Of a stretch of DNA of 64,000 bases, positions 50,840-60,688 are shown one piece after another (position 1 is the stretch's first letter; each line of letters starts with the position of its first letter). The position numbers were made by a program, and so were the translations under genes. Source of the DNA: Prorocentrum cordatum (taxonomy: Eukaryota > Sar > Dinophyceae > Prorocentrales > Prorocentraceae); assembly GCA_963575745.1 (NCBI GenBank), contig CAUYUJ010003436.1, forward strand, positions 55,001-119,000, written 5' to 3'. The notes beneath the pieces are model-generated. The model worked only from the letters and a program-made list of their open reading frames with translations, was not told the origin of the DNA and searched no databases.

Positions 50840-51990
50840 GCGCAGCGCGGACCACCGGCCCCAGCTTCTCGGCCAGCACAGTGTGGATCACCGACGCCAG
50901 CACAGCAGTCTCGCCAGCACAGTCGGGAGCACCCGTGCCACCATCCATAGTCAGAGTCTAGCTGGGATCACCGACGTCAGCATCTTCGCAGCACAGCGTG
51001 GATCATCAACGCCTGGATCACCGCCAGCACAGCCAGGAGCACCGACGTCAGCATCTGTGGGATCAACGACGCTAGCATCCTGGCCTGCACTGCGGATTAC
51101 CGACGCCAGCATCCTCACCGGCACACCCGGGATCAACAACCATGCATCCAGGCCAGCCCAGTGCGAAACACTGACCCCAGCATCCTCACCAGCTCAATAT
51201 GTGTCGGCGACCCTAGCATCCTGGTCAGGACAGCGCGGATCATCGTCGCCAGCATCATCACCAGCTCAACTGGGATCAACAACCCCAACATCCTCGCCAG
51301 CAAGGTGCGGATCACCGACGCCAGCATCCTCATCAGCACAACCAGGATTAACGACGCCAATTTCCTGGCCAGCCCAGTGCGGCTCACTGACGCCGGCATC
51401 TTCACCAGCACAGCGCGGATCATCGACCCCTGAATCCTGGCCAACAGCGCGGAGCATCGACGAAAGCATCCTCACCATCAACGACCCCAACATCCTCGCC
51501 AGCACAGTGCGGATCACCGACGCCAGCATCCTCACCAGCACAACGGGAATCAACGACCCCTTCGTCCTGGCCAGCACAACCAAGATCACTGACGTCAGCA
51601 TCTTCGTCAGCACAACCAGAATCAACGACGCCAGCATCCTGGCCTGCACAGTCTGGACCACCAACGCCAGCATCCTCACCAGCACAACTGAGATCAACGA
51701 CGCCAGCATCCTGCCCAGCACAGTGCGGATCGCCGACGACAGCATCCTCGTCGGCGCAACAAGGATCAGCGACCCCAGCATCTTGGCCAGCACAGTGCGG
51801 ATCACCGACGTCGGCCTCCTCACCAGCAACGGGGAGCCACGTCCCCGGCATCCTGGCCAGCTGAGTGCGGACCACCGACACCAGCATCCTCACCAGCTCA
51901 ACCGGGATCAACGACCCCAGCAGCCTGGCCAGCACAGCGCGGATCATCGACGCAGGCATCTTCCCTAGCACAGCTGGGATCAACGACGCC
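50840..51990 (+). repeat. 36-bp minisatellite with two alternating unit types, open reading frame
   Basis: About 31 units of 36 bp. Two types alternate for much of the array: one reads VRITDASILTST and the other TGINDPSILAST, giving a 72-bp higher-order unit. A + frame is open throughout (from 50661 to 51968), and one minus frame is open from 51829 to 51266. Substitutions are mostly conservative in the + frame, but no neighbouring domain or start signal is evident, so it may be a non-coding array whose period is a multiple of three. Confidence 0.85.
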
Positions 51991-51999
51991 CCTGGCAAC

Positions 52000-52760
52000 C
52001 TTGGGGACCACAATCGGCCGCTGAGCCCCGTGCAAGCCCAGCCCATGGCCTCGACCAGCGTCCCCGCCTCGGTCCTAGAGCTGATCGCCTCCGCCGCCAT
52101 GGCGGGTGGGCGGTCCGCGACCGCGAGAGCCCGGGGGCGCCCGGCGAGGGGCTGGGTCGTCGCGAGGCGGCCGCGGCAGGGGGCGCCGACAAGCTGCGCA
52201 GACGTCCCCGCGGGCTGATCCGCTGGGAGCCCTTCGTCGGCGAGACACTGGCGACTGCGCCAAGCGGCCCCAACGCGAGGCGCTCAGCTGCCCGGTGGAC
52301 GCGCACTTTGTTCACCGAGGGCTCGCAGCCGCTGGACACGGCGTCAAGTGGAGGGGGCCGATCGGGAGGGCGCGGCGCTGCCGCGGCGCCAGCACGGGGG
52401 GGGGGCGGTCCGCGGGCCCAGGCAGGGGCCTCTGGCACCTGGTCGCGGCCGCTGCGCTCCTGGCCTGGCGCCCGGTGGGCTCCGCAGTGGCGTGGCCCAT
52501 GCCTTCTCCAGTGCTGTCCGGGCTTTTCGCCCCCCTGGCTGGTTACCTGGTTCTCCCGCGCTGGTCGGGTTTCCGCCCTCCTGGGCTCCCTTCCCGCACA
52601 GCGCCCTGTCTCGCCAGTCCTGGTCGCTGCCTCTGAGCTGCCCCCGCAGGGTCTTCCTGGCGCTGCTCGGCAAGGGAATCAGATCCTGAGAAAGGGGAAG
52701 TGGTTCTGCCATCGTTGTCTTCGCCATCCTCCGCCGCCTCGCGGCGGCTTCTGCGTCTTC
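52000..52760 (+). repeat. Dispersed repeat family R1, copy B
   Basis: This is the reverse-complement counterpart of 16535-17625. Shared landmarks in + order are AGCGTCCCCGCCTCGG, GAGCTGATCGCCTCCGCC, CCCCGCGGGCTGATCCGCTGG, GGCGAGACACTGGCGACTGCG and CCCGCAGGGTCTTCC. The peptide TSVPASVLELIASAA at 52052-52100 is kept between copies, with several changes at third positions. Copy B lacks the minisatellite and the 170-bp extra segment of copy A. Confidence 0.7.
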
Positions 52761-53261
52761 CTGACCGTCGCCATTCGGCCTTTCAGCCGGTGCGTCTGTC
52801 TGGTCAGTTTTGCTTCGGCTCTGCTCTGAGCCCCTGGGCCCACCCAGTGTCGGGCCTTCCTGCACCCGCTCAAGTATAAAGTGTGGCCACTTCATCACTT
52901 TCACACGTCAAGGCTCTTCTCTACATGGCTTTCGGCTCCGTTCCGCTGTGTCGCGACTTTGACGCGTGCGCCTTCCCTGCCAGTCTGTCCCCGCCCCGCG
53001 GCCACTCATCTCGGCGCCCTGTACCTCTTCAAGGCCTTCCACATCAAGCTGGCCTCGGCCCCCGCTGCTCGCGCGCAGCTCACAGGCACGATATACTACG
53101 GCATCCTCGCGCCAGCTTTCATGGTCTGAGCGGGCCCTGCCCTCTTCCCCCTTTGCGCGCTTTTCTTTCAGCCTTCGTGCCTCCATTCGCTCCCGGTGCG
53201 CCCCGCCACTTGTTGACCGGCGTCTGACTGCATTTGGCCGCTTGGCGCCCGCGGACTGAAA
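52761..53261. other. No gene seen
   Basis: Unique pyrimidine-leaning sequence. A TATAAAG at 52874 is isolated. Frames of 60-110 codons carry no recognised motif. Confidence 0.35.
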
Positions 53262-53526
53262 AAGTGCGGGCGTGCACCCGCAATCATTTTGCACGTGCTG
53301 TTGCCAGAAGTCGGATGCCTGCACACAGTAGGCGGTATGCCGCCCCTGCCGCCGCTTCTGGCAAAATGAGCTTTGCCTTTTTTGTTGAAGCGGGCGGTGT
53401 GCTTGCACGCGCCAAGCAATATGCCAGCCCCCCCCGCCGTCTTCGTCAACATGATGGACCCACGAACCCGGAAAGGGATATAGACATGTGGAGCATGGAC
53501 ACGTTTTCACGATACCCAACTGGACA

Positions 53527-53671
53527 ACACCTCACGAAACATCCCACGAGACACTTCACGAAACATCCCACGAGACACCTCACGAAACATTCCACGAGAC
53601 ACCTCACGAAACATTCCACGAGACACCCCGCGAAACATTCCACGAGACACCCCACGAAACATTCCACGACG
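53527..53671 (+). repeat. 24-bp tandem array CACGAAACATTCCACGAGACAC, copy 2
   Basis: About six units, nearly identical in sequence and variant order to 49199-49350. Confidence 0.9.
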
Positions 53672-53697
53672 ACAGGCAACCACTCAACCAAGGCGGT

Positions 53698-54408
53698 GTG
53701 GTCGTGCTGGGGAGTGGTCGTGCTGGGGTGTGGTCGTGCTGGGGGGGTCGTGCTGGGGGGTGGTCGTGCTGGGGGGGTGGTCGTGCTGGGGGGTGGTCGT
53801 GCTGGGGCGTGGTCGTGCTGGGGCGTGGTCGTGCTGGGGCGTGGTCGTGCTGGGGTGTGGTCGTGCTGTGGTGAGGTCGTGCTGGGGTGTGGTCGTGCTG
53901 GGGTGTGGTCTTGCTGGGGTGGGGTCGTGCTGGGGTGGGTCGTGCTGGGGTGTGGTCGTGCTGGGGGTGTGCTGGGGTGTGGTCGTGCTGGGGTGTGGTC
54001 GTGCTGGGTGTGTTCGTGCTGGGGTGTGGTCGTGCTGGGGTGGTCGTGCTGGGGTGGTCGTGCTGGGGTGGCGTGCTGGGGTGTGGTCGTGCTGGGGTGT
54101 GGTCGTGCGTGCTGGGGTGTCGTGCTGGGGTGTGGTCGTGCTGGGGGGTGGTCGTGCTGGGGTGGGGTCGTGCTGGGGTGGTGCTGGGGCGTGGTCGTGC
54201 TGTGGTGAGGTCGTGCTGGGGTGTGGTCGTGCTGGGGTGTGGTCTTGCTGGGGTAGGGTCGTGCTGGGGTCGGGTCGTGCTGGGGTGTGGTCGTGCTGGG
54301 GTATGGTCGTGCTGGGGTGGGGTCGTGCTGGGGTGGGGTCGTGCTGGGGTCTGGTCGTGCTGGGGTGTGGTCGTGCTGGGGTATGGTCGTGCTAGGGTGG
54401 GGTCGTGC
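53698..54408 (+). repeat. 16-bp tandem array GTGGTCGTGCTGGGGT, copy 2
   Basis: About 43 units. The first dozen follow the order of variants in copy 1 (GAGTGGTC, GTGTGGTC, then GGGGGGTC, then four GCGTGGTC units, then GTGGTGAGGTC). Later units differ, and the block with GTGGTGAGGTC is seen twice (53866 and 54192), showing an internal duplication of about 325 bp. Confidence 0.9.
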
Positions 54409-54680
54409 ATTTCGCTCGAGACATCCTGCCAAAATTCCAGGAAATCGTACAAAAACAAAGGAATTAGTCGAGACATCATCGAAATTCCTTCGCGCGGGGC
54501 GCTTTTCCGCGTCGCGGTCGGCTCTGCAAAACAAGCGTTTCGCTCGAGACATCCTCGGCAAACTCTGCGGAGCAAGCGTTTCGCTCGAGACATCCTCAAC
54601 ACACGAAAAAGTGGCCCGCACCCTGTGATTTATCGATCGGGATTTCAAAAACAAGCGTTTCGCTCGAGACATCCTCAAAT
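54409..54680 (+). repeat. Insert with repeated ACAAGCGTTTCGCTCGAGAC
   Basis: The word CGTTTCGCTCGAGACATCCT (or its TTTCGCTCGAGAC core) occurs four times, near 54410, 54536, 54577 and 54655, separated by unrelated sequence. It is present only in copy 2 of composite block C1. Confidence 0.75.
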
Positions 54681-55078
54681 TTCAATTCGCCGGCAATTCG
54701 CCGGCCTCCTTCAACCTCGTTATTTATCAGGGAAAAAATTCGCCGGCAATTCGCCGGCCTCCTTCAAGTTGGCACCGGGGGATTAAGTTTACAAACTAAA
54801 AGAGAACCCTGGGCCCACGCCCTTTCCGGGAAAAACTCCTGCAAAGTCATTGCGGGGCGACCGCGCATGATCCAGATGCTGGCATTGTACATAGCAAGCG
54901 ACATGCCGCCCCCCGGCCGTCCTTGTCAACAACCAATGCAAATTGATGGGGCGTCCGCGCATGATCAAGATTTTGGTGCACAGTATATTTTGTATGTTTC
55001 TGTTGCAGGAATTGGCGGAGGGTGGTCGGCATTGGCCCAGGTTTGTCACCGGTCGGGTGGTGGAGGGGGTGTATATTA

Positions 55079-55249
55079 CGGTCAACCCGCGTAGTCAGGA
55101 TGAACGAGTTTCCAAGGTTACCCATGCATCCTTCCCTTTCGGCCCATCCTTGGCTGGTTTCGCTGGCCGCGCCCCGTTCGCAAAGTGTCGCCAAGGCCTT
55201 CCACGGTCATTGCATCCTTGTCGTGCGTCCGTATCATACGGGTTGATTG
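55079..55249. mobile_element. Small TIR element (MITE-like), copy 3
   Basis: 171 bp with ends CGGTCAACCCGCGTAGTCAGG and the inverted CCGTATCATACGGGTTGATTG. The interior shares GGCCGCGCCCC, CAAGG and TGCATCCTT landmarks with copy 1. A TA dinucleotide lies just outside each end (atTA|C... and ...G|TA), which could be a target duplication, but this is too short to prove. Confidence 0.7.
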
Positions 55250-55479
55250 TACTGAGGAGCAGTGATGCACCCCTCCCGGATGTGGAAGAAGTGGAGGAGG
55301 AAACGACATAAACCACCTACGACCTAAAGGGCTGGTGTGATCTTGGCGAAGGACCAAACCATGGGCAGCTACGAGAGCTTCAAGGCAAGTGAGAAAACGA
55401 AGAGCGGCGAGCAAAATGACAGTCTGGCGCGCAGATCCTGGCGGAGCGGCGTCGCGCGAACGCCACTGAGTCGTTCGGT
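55250..55479. other. No gene seen
   Basis: Balanced unique sequence of 230 bp between a TIR element and satellite S2. Confidence 0.3.
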
Positions 55480-55975
55480 GCAGCTCCCCATGGGGCCACG
55501 AAGCGTGCGAGGAGTGTGCAAAACATGGGCGCGGTAGTGGCATGCGGATCCTGCTACCTGGGCCTTTTGTGTCATGATGTTCCAACATACTTCAGCCTTG
55601 ATCACCCGAAATAGTTTAGAGCACGAAGGAAACGCCGAATCTGGAGGGTTCGCACGTGTTGGGCCCTGGGAGGCGACATTCGCTCGACACTGCTTCGATA
55701 CTTTCTGGGTGCTCGAAATCATTTTTGGGTAAACATTGTGGAGCTTCCCATGGGGCCACGAAGCGTGTGATGGGCGAGCCGAAATGAGGGGCAGGGACGC
55801 GTACGAACCCTGCCGCTGGGGCCTTCGGTGGAGCCCCATGAGGCCACGAATCGCGTGAGTGGCGCGCCGTGCCCACGTACCCGCTTGCGACCGCTGCCCA
55901 TTGGGGCCTTCGTTGGCGATCCCCGTGGGGCCACGAGGCGCGCCACTGGAGCGCAGGTGCCGCATTCGGCCGCCA
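55480..55975 (+). repeat. Satellite family S2, diverged units
   Basis: Units with GCAGCTCCCCATGGGGCCACG, AAGCGTGCGAGGAGTGTGC and GCGTACGAACCCTGCCGCTGGGG repeat with spacing near 90-100 bp, apart from an inserted unique segment (55570-55740). They are recognisably the S2 family but have GGGGCCACGA in place of GGGGCGCGAT. Confidence 0.65.
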
Positions 55976-56261
55976 TCGCTGGGGCCGTCGGTGGCGGGCC
56001 AGGCGGCGGCCCCGGCCGCCTCGGCGGGGCGCCCTCGGCGGTCGGCAGGGCACAACGAGGAGCAGGCAGAAGGGAAGGAGGGGAGGGAGGGGGGGGGGGG
56101 CTGCGTTTCCACGTCGGACGGCCCCGTTCCCCCAATTGGGCCTGCCCGAGGGGCCCTCACACACTTGATGCTGCAAGGAGACGGGAGGGTTGCGACGCCC
56201 TTCGTCAGAGGCGGGGCCCGGCCTCGCCCGGTTGCTCGCCCAGGGCTGCGGACGGGGTGCT
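55976..56261. other. GC-rich spacer with a purine patch
   Basis: GAGGGAGG-type purines and a 10-11-base G-run lie at 56070-56101. No gene is seen. Confidence 0.35.
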
Positions 56262-56440
56262 CGATGGCCTAAGCTGTGCCAAGCAGTGCCAAGCCAATGC
56301 CACGCAGCGCCAAGCAGCTCCTCGCACTGCAGAGCCAGTGTCAAGCAACACCAAGCAATACCAAGCAGCGCAAAGCAATGACAAGAAATTCCAAGCAATG
56401 CCGAGCAGCGCAAAGCAATGCCAAGCAATGCTTCGCATTG
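56262..56440 (+). repeat. 10-bp minisatellite CCAAGCAATG
   Basis: About 17 degenerate units of CCAAGCAATG/CCAAGCAGCG with CAAAGCAATG variants, ending near 56440. Confidence 0.85.
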
Positions 56441-56704
56441 CTCGGACCTCCTTTGAAATGATGTGGGAGACAGGATACCCTCGTTTGGGGTCGCTCTGGG
56501 TTCATGTGCACATGTGCCGCCATCCACCCCACCAACGACCACAAGCGTCTACAACGAATGTGCGCGACAGTAAGGCGAGAGATATTTTGAAATCATACCG
56601 CCCTCCATCCTGGTAGCCGTCGGAATGTTCAACACTCAGGATCGTGAGTGGTGCGAACGTCTCAGGCGAAGCGCCCCGCCCGCCCTACCGACACGTCTGG
56701 TATC

Positions 56705-56935
56705 TAGACCTCCCAGATGGGGTCCGAGCAGATGGGGTCGCAGGTTCGCGCCGCATCGCCGATGCATCGGCGATGCGGCTCGATGCGGAGCCCGATTTTC
56801 TCCGCGCCCACGTCGCCGATGCATCGCCGACGTCGCCAGTGCATCGCCGATGCATCGCCGATACATCGGCGATGCATTGGCGATGCGGCGCGATCCTTCG
56901 ACCCCATCTACTCGGACCCATCTAGGAGGCCTCTA
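56705..56935. mobile_element. Foldback element with about 55-bp TIRs and a palindromic core
   Basis: The outer arms, about 56705-56760 and 56878-56935, are inverted copies sharing CCTCC, AGATGGG, TCCGAG, AGATGGGGTCG and TCGCGCCGCATCG in order. Inside, 56750-56779 is a perfect 30-nt palindrome centred on GATGCATC. At 56852-56875 two 11-base arms (GCATCGCCGAT and complement) flank AC. GCATCGCCGATG-type words fill the interior. There is no frame. It looks like a non-autonomous foldback transposon or an amplified palindrome. Confidence 0.75.
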
Positions 56936-57554
56936 TGGTGGTGTGACAGGGACAGGTTATCTTTGAAGCAAGGGGTAGAGCACGAGGACCAGGAGTACGA
57001 GGAGGCAATCAGCCCGTGGCATCTTAGCACAGCTGCTTCTACCGATCGGCCGTCGGAGGGGCGATGGAAGGGGTGGCCACCTTAAAGTGGGGGCCCATGC
57101 CAAGAAACACCCTGCTTGCCTCCAGGGTGCCCTGGGTTTCTTGGGTTCCGATGGTTTTTTGATGAAGGCGAGACGCTCCCACACCAAACAATCGATGGAC
57201 GTCCTGGGGTCTCGGGGTTGGGTTTCTTGTGGAAGGCTTCTTGTGGACTGGCCTCCACTGTAGGCTCCCTCGCTGCCTGCCCTCGGCCCTCTGGGACCAT
57301 CAGGGGCTGTTACCACAGCGCTCATAACCGTATTTCGTCGTCCCGCAGGATTCCCAGGGGCGCACAGATTCAGCATCGGCCGACCGGCGCGGCGTCGCGG
57401 TAAATTGCTTGCAGACAAGGGGCGGAGTTGTTCGCGATGTGTCGCCCTGGCTCCAGGGCCCATGCACCTGCCACGCATCTTCGCACATGGCACGAGGACG
57501 AGGACGAGGAGGATTCGGAGGGGGGTGGATCGCCCCCCCCCCCCTTTTCTGGAG
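56936..57554. other. No exon supported; ends in a polypyrimidine stretch
   Basis: Balanced sequence. Near the end it holds GAC/GAG-rich purines (57490-57525) and then a run of about 14 C followed by TTTTCTGGAG, which looks like a polypyrimidine tract and 3' splice site for the next feature. Confidence 0.4.
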
Positions 57555-57692
57555 GAGCTCGTGCCCAACATGGCGGCCGCCCGCGTGGTGCGCGCCGTGG
57601 CCCTGAGCCAGACAGGCCAGGCGCGCCAAGCGGAGGCGGAGCTGCTCGCGGTTCTGCAGCAGGAGCCAGCCGGCCGCCGGGAGGGCCTTTGA
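57555..57692 (+). CDS. Possible exon, TPR-like helical repeat protein
   Basis: After the C-rich tract and AG at 57553-57554 the frame opens with ELVPNMAAARVVRAVALSQ and continues TGQARQAEAELLAVLQQEP, ending at TGA 57690-57692 unless a GC donor near 57685 is used. The pattern of Ala, Leu and a Gly-x-x-x-x-Ala-x-x-x-Leu helix pair fits a TPR unit. It resembles in style the candidate exon at 19310, and the two could be parts of one gene spread over 38 kb, but nothing in between links them. Only about 45 residues are available. Confidence 0.4.
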   Translation, partial: ELVPNMAAARVVRAVALSQTGQARQAEAELLAVLQQEPAGRREGL

Positions 57693-57780
57693 CTTTGCGG
57701 TTGCTCGTTCATCTCCTTCACCTTCCTCTCCTCCTCTCCCTCCTCCAAGGGAGGAAAAACCACCCAGACTGGACAATTGG

Positions 57781-57860
57781 CGTTTACTAAACGGCCTTGG
57801 GCGTGTACTGAAAAGCCCTACCCTGTTTGATTCCTTCTCTGGGTGCGTTTACTAAACGGC
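57781..57860. promoter_or_regulatory. Paired GCGTTTACTAAACGGC motif
   Basis: The word CGTTTACTAAACGGC occurs at 57781 and 57846. Its core GTTTACTAAAC is a palindrome around C. Two nearly identical copies 65 bp apart, downstream of the candidate exon, could be binding sites for a dimeric factor or the remains of a duplication. Confidence 0.25.
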
Positions 57861-57899
57861 TTCGCGTGTCGGCGTGGTTACTATCGGGGTGGATTTTCT

Positions 57900-58748
57900 G
57901 CCTTCTACTCCTCCAACGGTCCGAAGGGCTCTTATGGTTGAAATGCCAGGAATGGCGTTCTGGTGCGATTTAGGGTCGTCAGGACGCGACCGTCACGCTG
58001 ATTCGCGGTGTCGAAGTCCCAGGAATGGTGTTTTGCTGGAGACGTCCTCACCATGTCTGATCCTGGAGCTGGGCATTTGCAACAGTTCCACGGCTGTGGC
58101 CGTTGTGGCTCTCGGCTTAGCGCCGCGCGCATTCGTTTGAAAAGCGTGCATCAGCTTCAAGGATGGATGGCAGGCCGTTTTCAAGATGTGGCTCTTGCCT
58201 TAGCGCCGCGCGCAGTTGCCCCAAAGTTTGCAACAGTTTCATGAATTCAGGGCGGGCGATTGTCAACATGCGGCTCTCGCCTCAGCGCCGCGCACATTGA
58301 CTTCAAAACTAAGAGTGGAGGGTGGTTCCTTTCTCAACATGTGGCTCTCGCCTCAGCGCCGCGCACATTTGCCTTAAACGTTCACAACGGTTGCAGGGAT
58401 TCGTATGGCTGCAGATTCAGGAGGCGTTCTGGCGCGATTTAGGATTGCCAGGGCGCAATAGTCACGTTCATCCGCGGCGTTGAAGTCGCAGGAATCGCGT
58501 TTTTTGTTTTTGCACATTTTTGCACGACTGAGGATTATCAGGCAGTTGTCTTCCAATGGGGCACTTCCCGCAATGACAGCACATGTTGCAGGGACATGTG
58601 AAGAGGAGACCTGGAGGGAGGGTTTGCTGCGGCATCGTTGACTCGTCGTGGCTTTGCAATGCTCCTCCTCCTCCTCCTCCTTTTCATTTTGGCTCCAGCG
58701 GGTGCACTGCATCTGTCCTCCTCCTCCTCCTCCTCCTCCTCCTCCTCC
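57900..58748 (+). repeat. CTC-tailed interspersed repeat R4, copy B (long)
   Basis: Two blocks with GGCGTTCTGGTGCGATTTAGG and GTGTCGAAGTCCCAGGAATGG (57945-58035 and 58420-58500) flank four modules with GTGGCTCTCGCCTCAGCGCCG and CGCACATT (58085-58400). Then come CAGGCAGTTGTCTTCCAATGG, GACATGTGAAGAGGAGACC, GGAGGGAGGGTTTGCTGC and GGCATCGTTGACTC, followed by CTC triplets at 58661-58680 and 58717-58748. Order and tail match copy A. Confidence 0.75.
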
Positions 58749-59479
58749 GCGGGCGGGGTGGCGACGCCCAGTGGATCTTCGACGCTGGGCGCAGCGACTT
58801 TTCTGGTGGAAGCGGCGGTGCGCGGCGCCGTGGCGGACCAGGCCGATTGGGCGGACGGCTGCGGCCGTGCCGCGCTCTGCGGTGTCGGGGGCGATATCTC
58901 GGGCTGTCCTGTCCTACCACCCCCCATTCATCGTCTGAAGGCGCTCAGGGCGCATCACAACACCGCAGGAGGAGGGAGGAGGCAAGAGGAGGCATATCAA
59001 AGAGGGGAGCAGGTGAGATGGCCTGCGGAGGGCCGACAGCCAGCTACGTGGGCTGGTGCAGGGCAGGGGCCAGCGGGAGTGCACGATATTCGCGCGCTCG
59101 ACCTGCGGCCCGTGCTTGCACCAACGCCTCAGTGCAACCCTCGCCCCGACCAGGAGACCTAAACACCACCCTCCAATCCCTCCGCCCATCTATCATGGAC
59201 GCGTGTGACAGCACAGCACGTCGACCACGCGAGACACTCGCTGATCAGGATGGGGAAGGAGTGGGCAACACGACGTCTGGGACACATGCTGCATGCTCAC
59301 GACTTCACCCTGCAATACTAGGAAGGAGGAAAGGCTAGGACCACATCTCCTAGGCAGTACAGTGGGGGAAGAAGGGTCGTTATCTTCGCACCCACGCGAG
59401 GCACCGACGCGATTGTCATCGCGCTATGCCGGGGGGAAGAAACGTGGCAGGGCCATTTGCTGATCAGTCGAGCCTCCTC
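58749..59479. other. No gene recognised after the CTC tail
   Basis: GC-rich sequence. The + frame 58638-59162 runs from the CTC tract (reading as Leu and Ser runs) into ordinary-looking residues (GAATFLVEAAVRGAVADQAD), but it has no recognised domain and its start lies in the microsatellite. Confidence 0.35.
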
Positions 59480-59815
59480 CTAGGGAGGGGGCTCCGGACA
59501 GACCAATCGGGAGGCCGCGATACTCGCAGCCAGAACCGCATCAGGATCGGCTGGGGTGCGCGTGGGTGGCGGGTGAGTGGGCAGAGGCCCCGGCTGCACC
59601 CACCTACGCACGTGCCGAGCAAACAGATCATCATTCACTACGGCAGCAATGCGAGCAGCTGATGATATGGGCTCGCAGCGCACAATAGGAGTAGAAACTA
59701 TTGGAATTTGCTGCACACGGACCGATTTCCACTGCAAGCCGAATCTTTGACCTGGCGGGCGGCTGGAGGGCAACAAATTCTTTACGCTTCGCGTATCCCC
59801 ACCAGCCCATCTCAC
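59480..59815 (-). pseudogene. Antisense ORF fragment next to the GCTGGTGGGGATAC motif
   Basis: On the minus strand GGGCTGGTGGGGATACGCGA (59808-59789) is followed by two overlapping open frames. The one from 59815 to 59480 contains FGLQWKSVRVQQIPIVST, AAVVNDDLFARHVRRWVQP and an Ala/Ser-rich end. The second reads GWWGYAKRKEFVALQPP and resembles strings I have met often in dinoflagellate predicted proteins. I take it as a fragment of an abundant dispersed element, possibly the start of a retroelement ORF. The catalytic identity is unknown. Confidence 0.4.
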
Positions 59816-59992
59816 AACAGCAACTCTTGCGAAGCATGCCGACAGTCGTGTTTGTCAGGCGTGTGTCCGCTTGGCCCCGCATATCTCCCCTGTTCCTCTT
59901 TCCTCCCGCCTCCTTGTACATCCTCCTTGTGGTGGGAGCGGGAGAAGGAGGAGGCGGAGGAGGAGGGAGAGAAAGCGCTCCTCGTGGTTTGA

Positions 59993-60362
59993 GTCGTTTG
60001 GGGTTTCTCGTCCTGGTGTGAGTCGTTCGGGCCCTTCTTCCTGGTGTGAGTCGTTCGGGCTCTTCGTGGTGTGAGTCGTTCGGGCTCTTCGTCCTGGTGT
60101 GAGTCGTTCGGGCTTCTCGTGGTGTGAGTTGTTCGGGCCCCTCGTCCTGGTGTGAGTCGTTCGGGCCCCTCCTCCTGGTGTGACTCGTTCGGGCTCCTCG
60201 TGGTGTGAGTCGTTCGGGGCCCTCTCGTGGTGTGAGTCGTTCGGGCTGTCCTGGTGTGAGTCGTTCGGGCGCTCGTCCTGGTGTGAGTCGTTCGGGCCCC
60301 TCCTCCTGGTGTGAGTCGTTCGGGCTCCTCGTGGTGTGAGTCGTTCGGGCCCTCGTCCCGTT
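59993..60362 (+). repeat. 24-28-bp minisatellite GGTGTGAGTCGTTCGGGC
   Basis: Fourteen units sharing GTGTGAGTCGTTCGGGC with variable 7-11-bp spacers (CTCTTCGTCCTG, CTTCTCGTG, CCCCTCCTCCTG). Each unit carries GTGAGT, identical to a splice donor core, although use is unlikely. Confidence 0.9.
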
Positions 60363-60364
60363 TT

Positions 60365-60675
60365 GGGGCGTCTTGGGGGCGTCTTGGCGGCCCCAGGGGC
60401 TTCTAGGAGCGTCTGGGGTGCCTTGGGGGAGCCTCTTCGGGCCTCTTGGGAGCCTCTTGGAGGCCGTTTGGGGCGTCTTGGGGGCCTTTTGGCGGCCCCA
60501 GGGGCTTCCAGGAGCGTCTTGGGTGCCTCGGGGGAGCCTCTTGGGGCCTCTTGGGGGCCTCTTGGGGGCATCTTGGGGGCCTCTTGGACGCCTCCTGGGG
60601 GCCTCCTGGGGGCCTCTTGGGGCCATCTTGGGGCCTCTTGGTGCCTCCTGGGCGCTTCTGGGGACCATCTTGGAG
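60365..60675 (+). repeat. Minisatellite M1 upstream of the second LINE
   Basis: Units of 10-15 bp with CTTGGGGGCCTCTTGGGG and GCGTCTTGGGGGC; a 120-bp block (GGCGGCCCCAGGGGCTTC to GGGGGAGCCTCTT) is duplicated at about 60388 and 60490. The same kind of repeat precedes the LINE-5'-like block at 45500. Confidence 0.85.
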
Positions 60676-60688
60676 GGAATCGATCAAA

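Larger units (their letters stand above)
53262..55000 (+). repeat. Composite repeat block C1, copy 2
   Basis: Same architecture as 48760-50275: dispersed units (one inverted, CGCAATCATTTTGCACG at 53278), the junction with ATGATGGACCCACGAACCCG (53452), a 24-bp array, a 16-bp array and the tail with CGCCGGCCTCCTTCAAGTTGG (54750-54776). It differs by an insert at 54409-54680 in which ACAAGCGTTTCGCTCGAGAC recurs. Confidence 0.8.

Noticed and set aside
52860-52900. TATA-box promoter at TATAAAG
   Set aside because: Dinoflagellate promoters generally lack TATA boxes, and no gene follows.
58638-59162. Secreted protein with a Leu-rich signal peptide
   Set aside because: The hydrophobic and Ser-rich start is simply the CTC tract of a repeat element read in two phases; no cleavage-site context or conserved domain follows.
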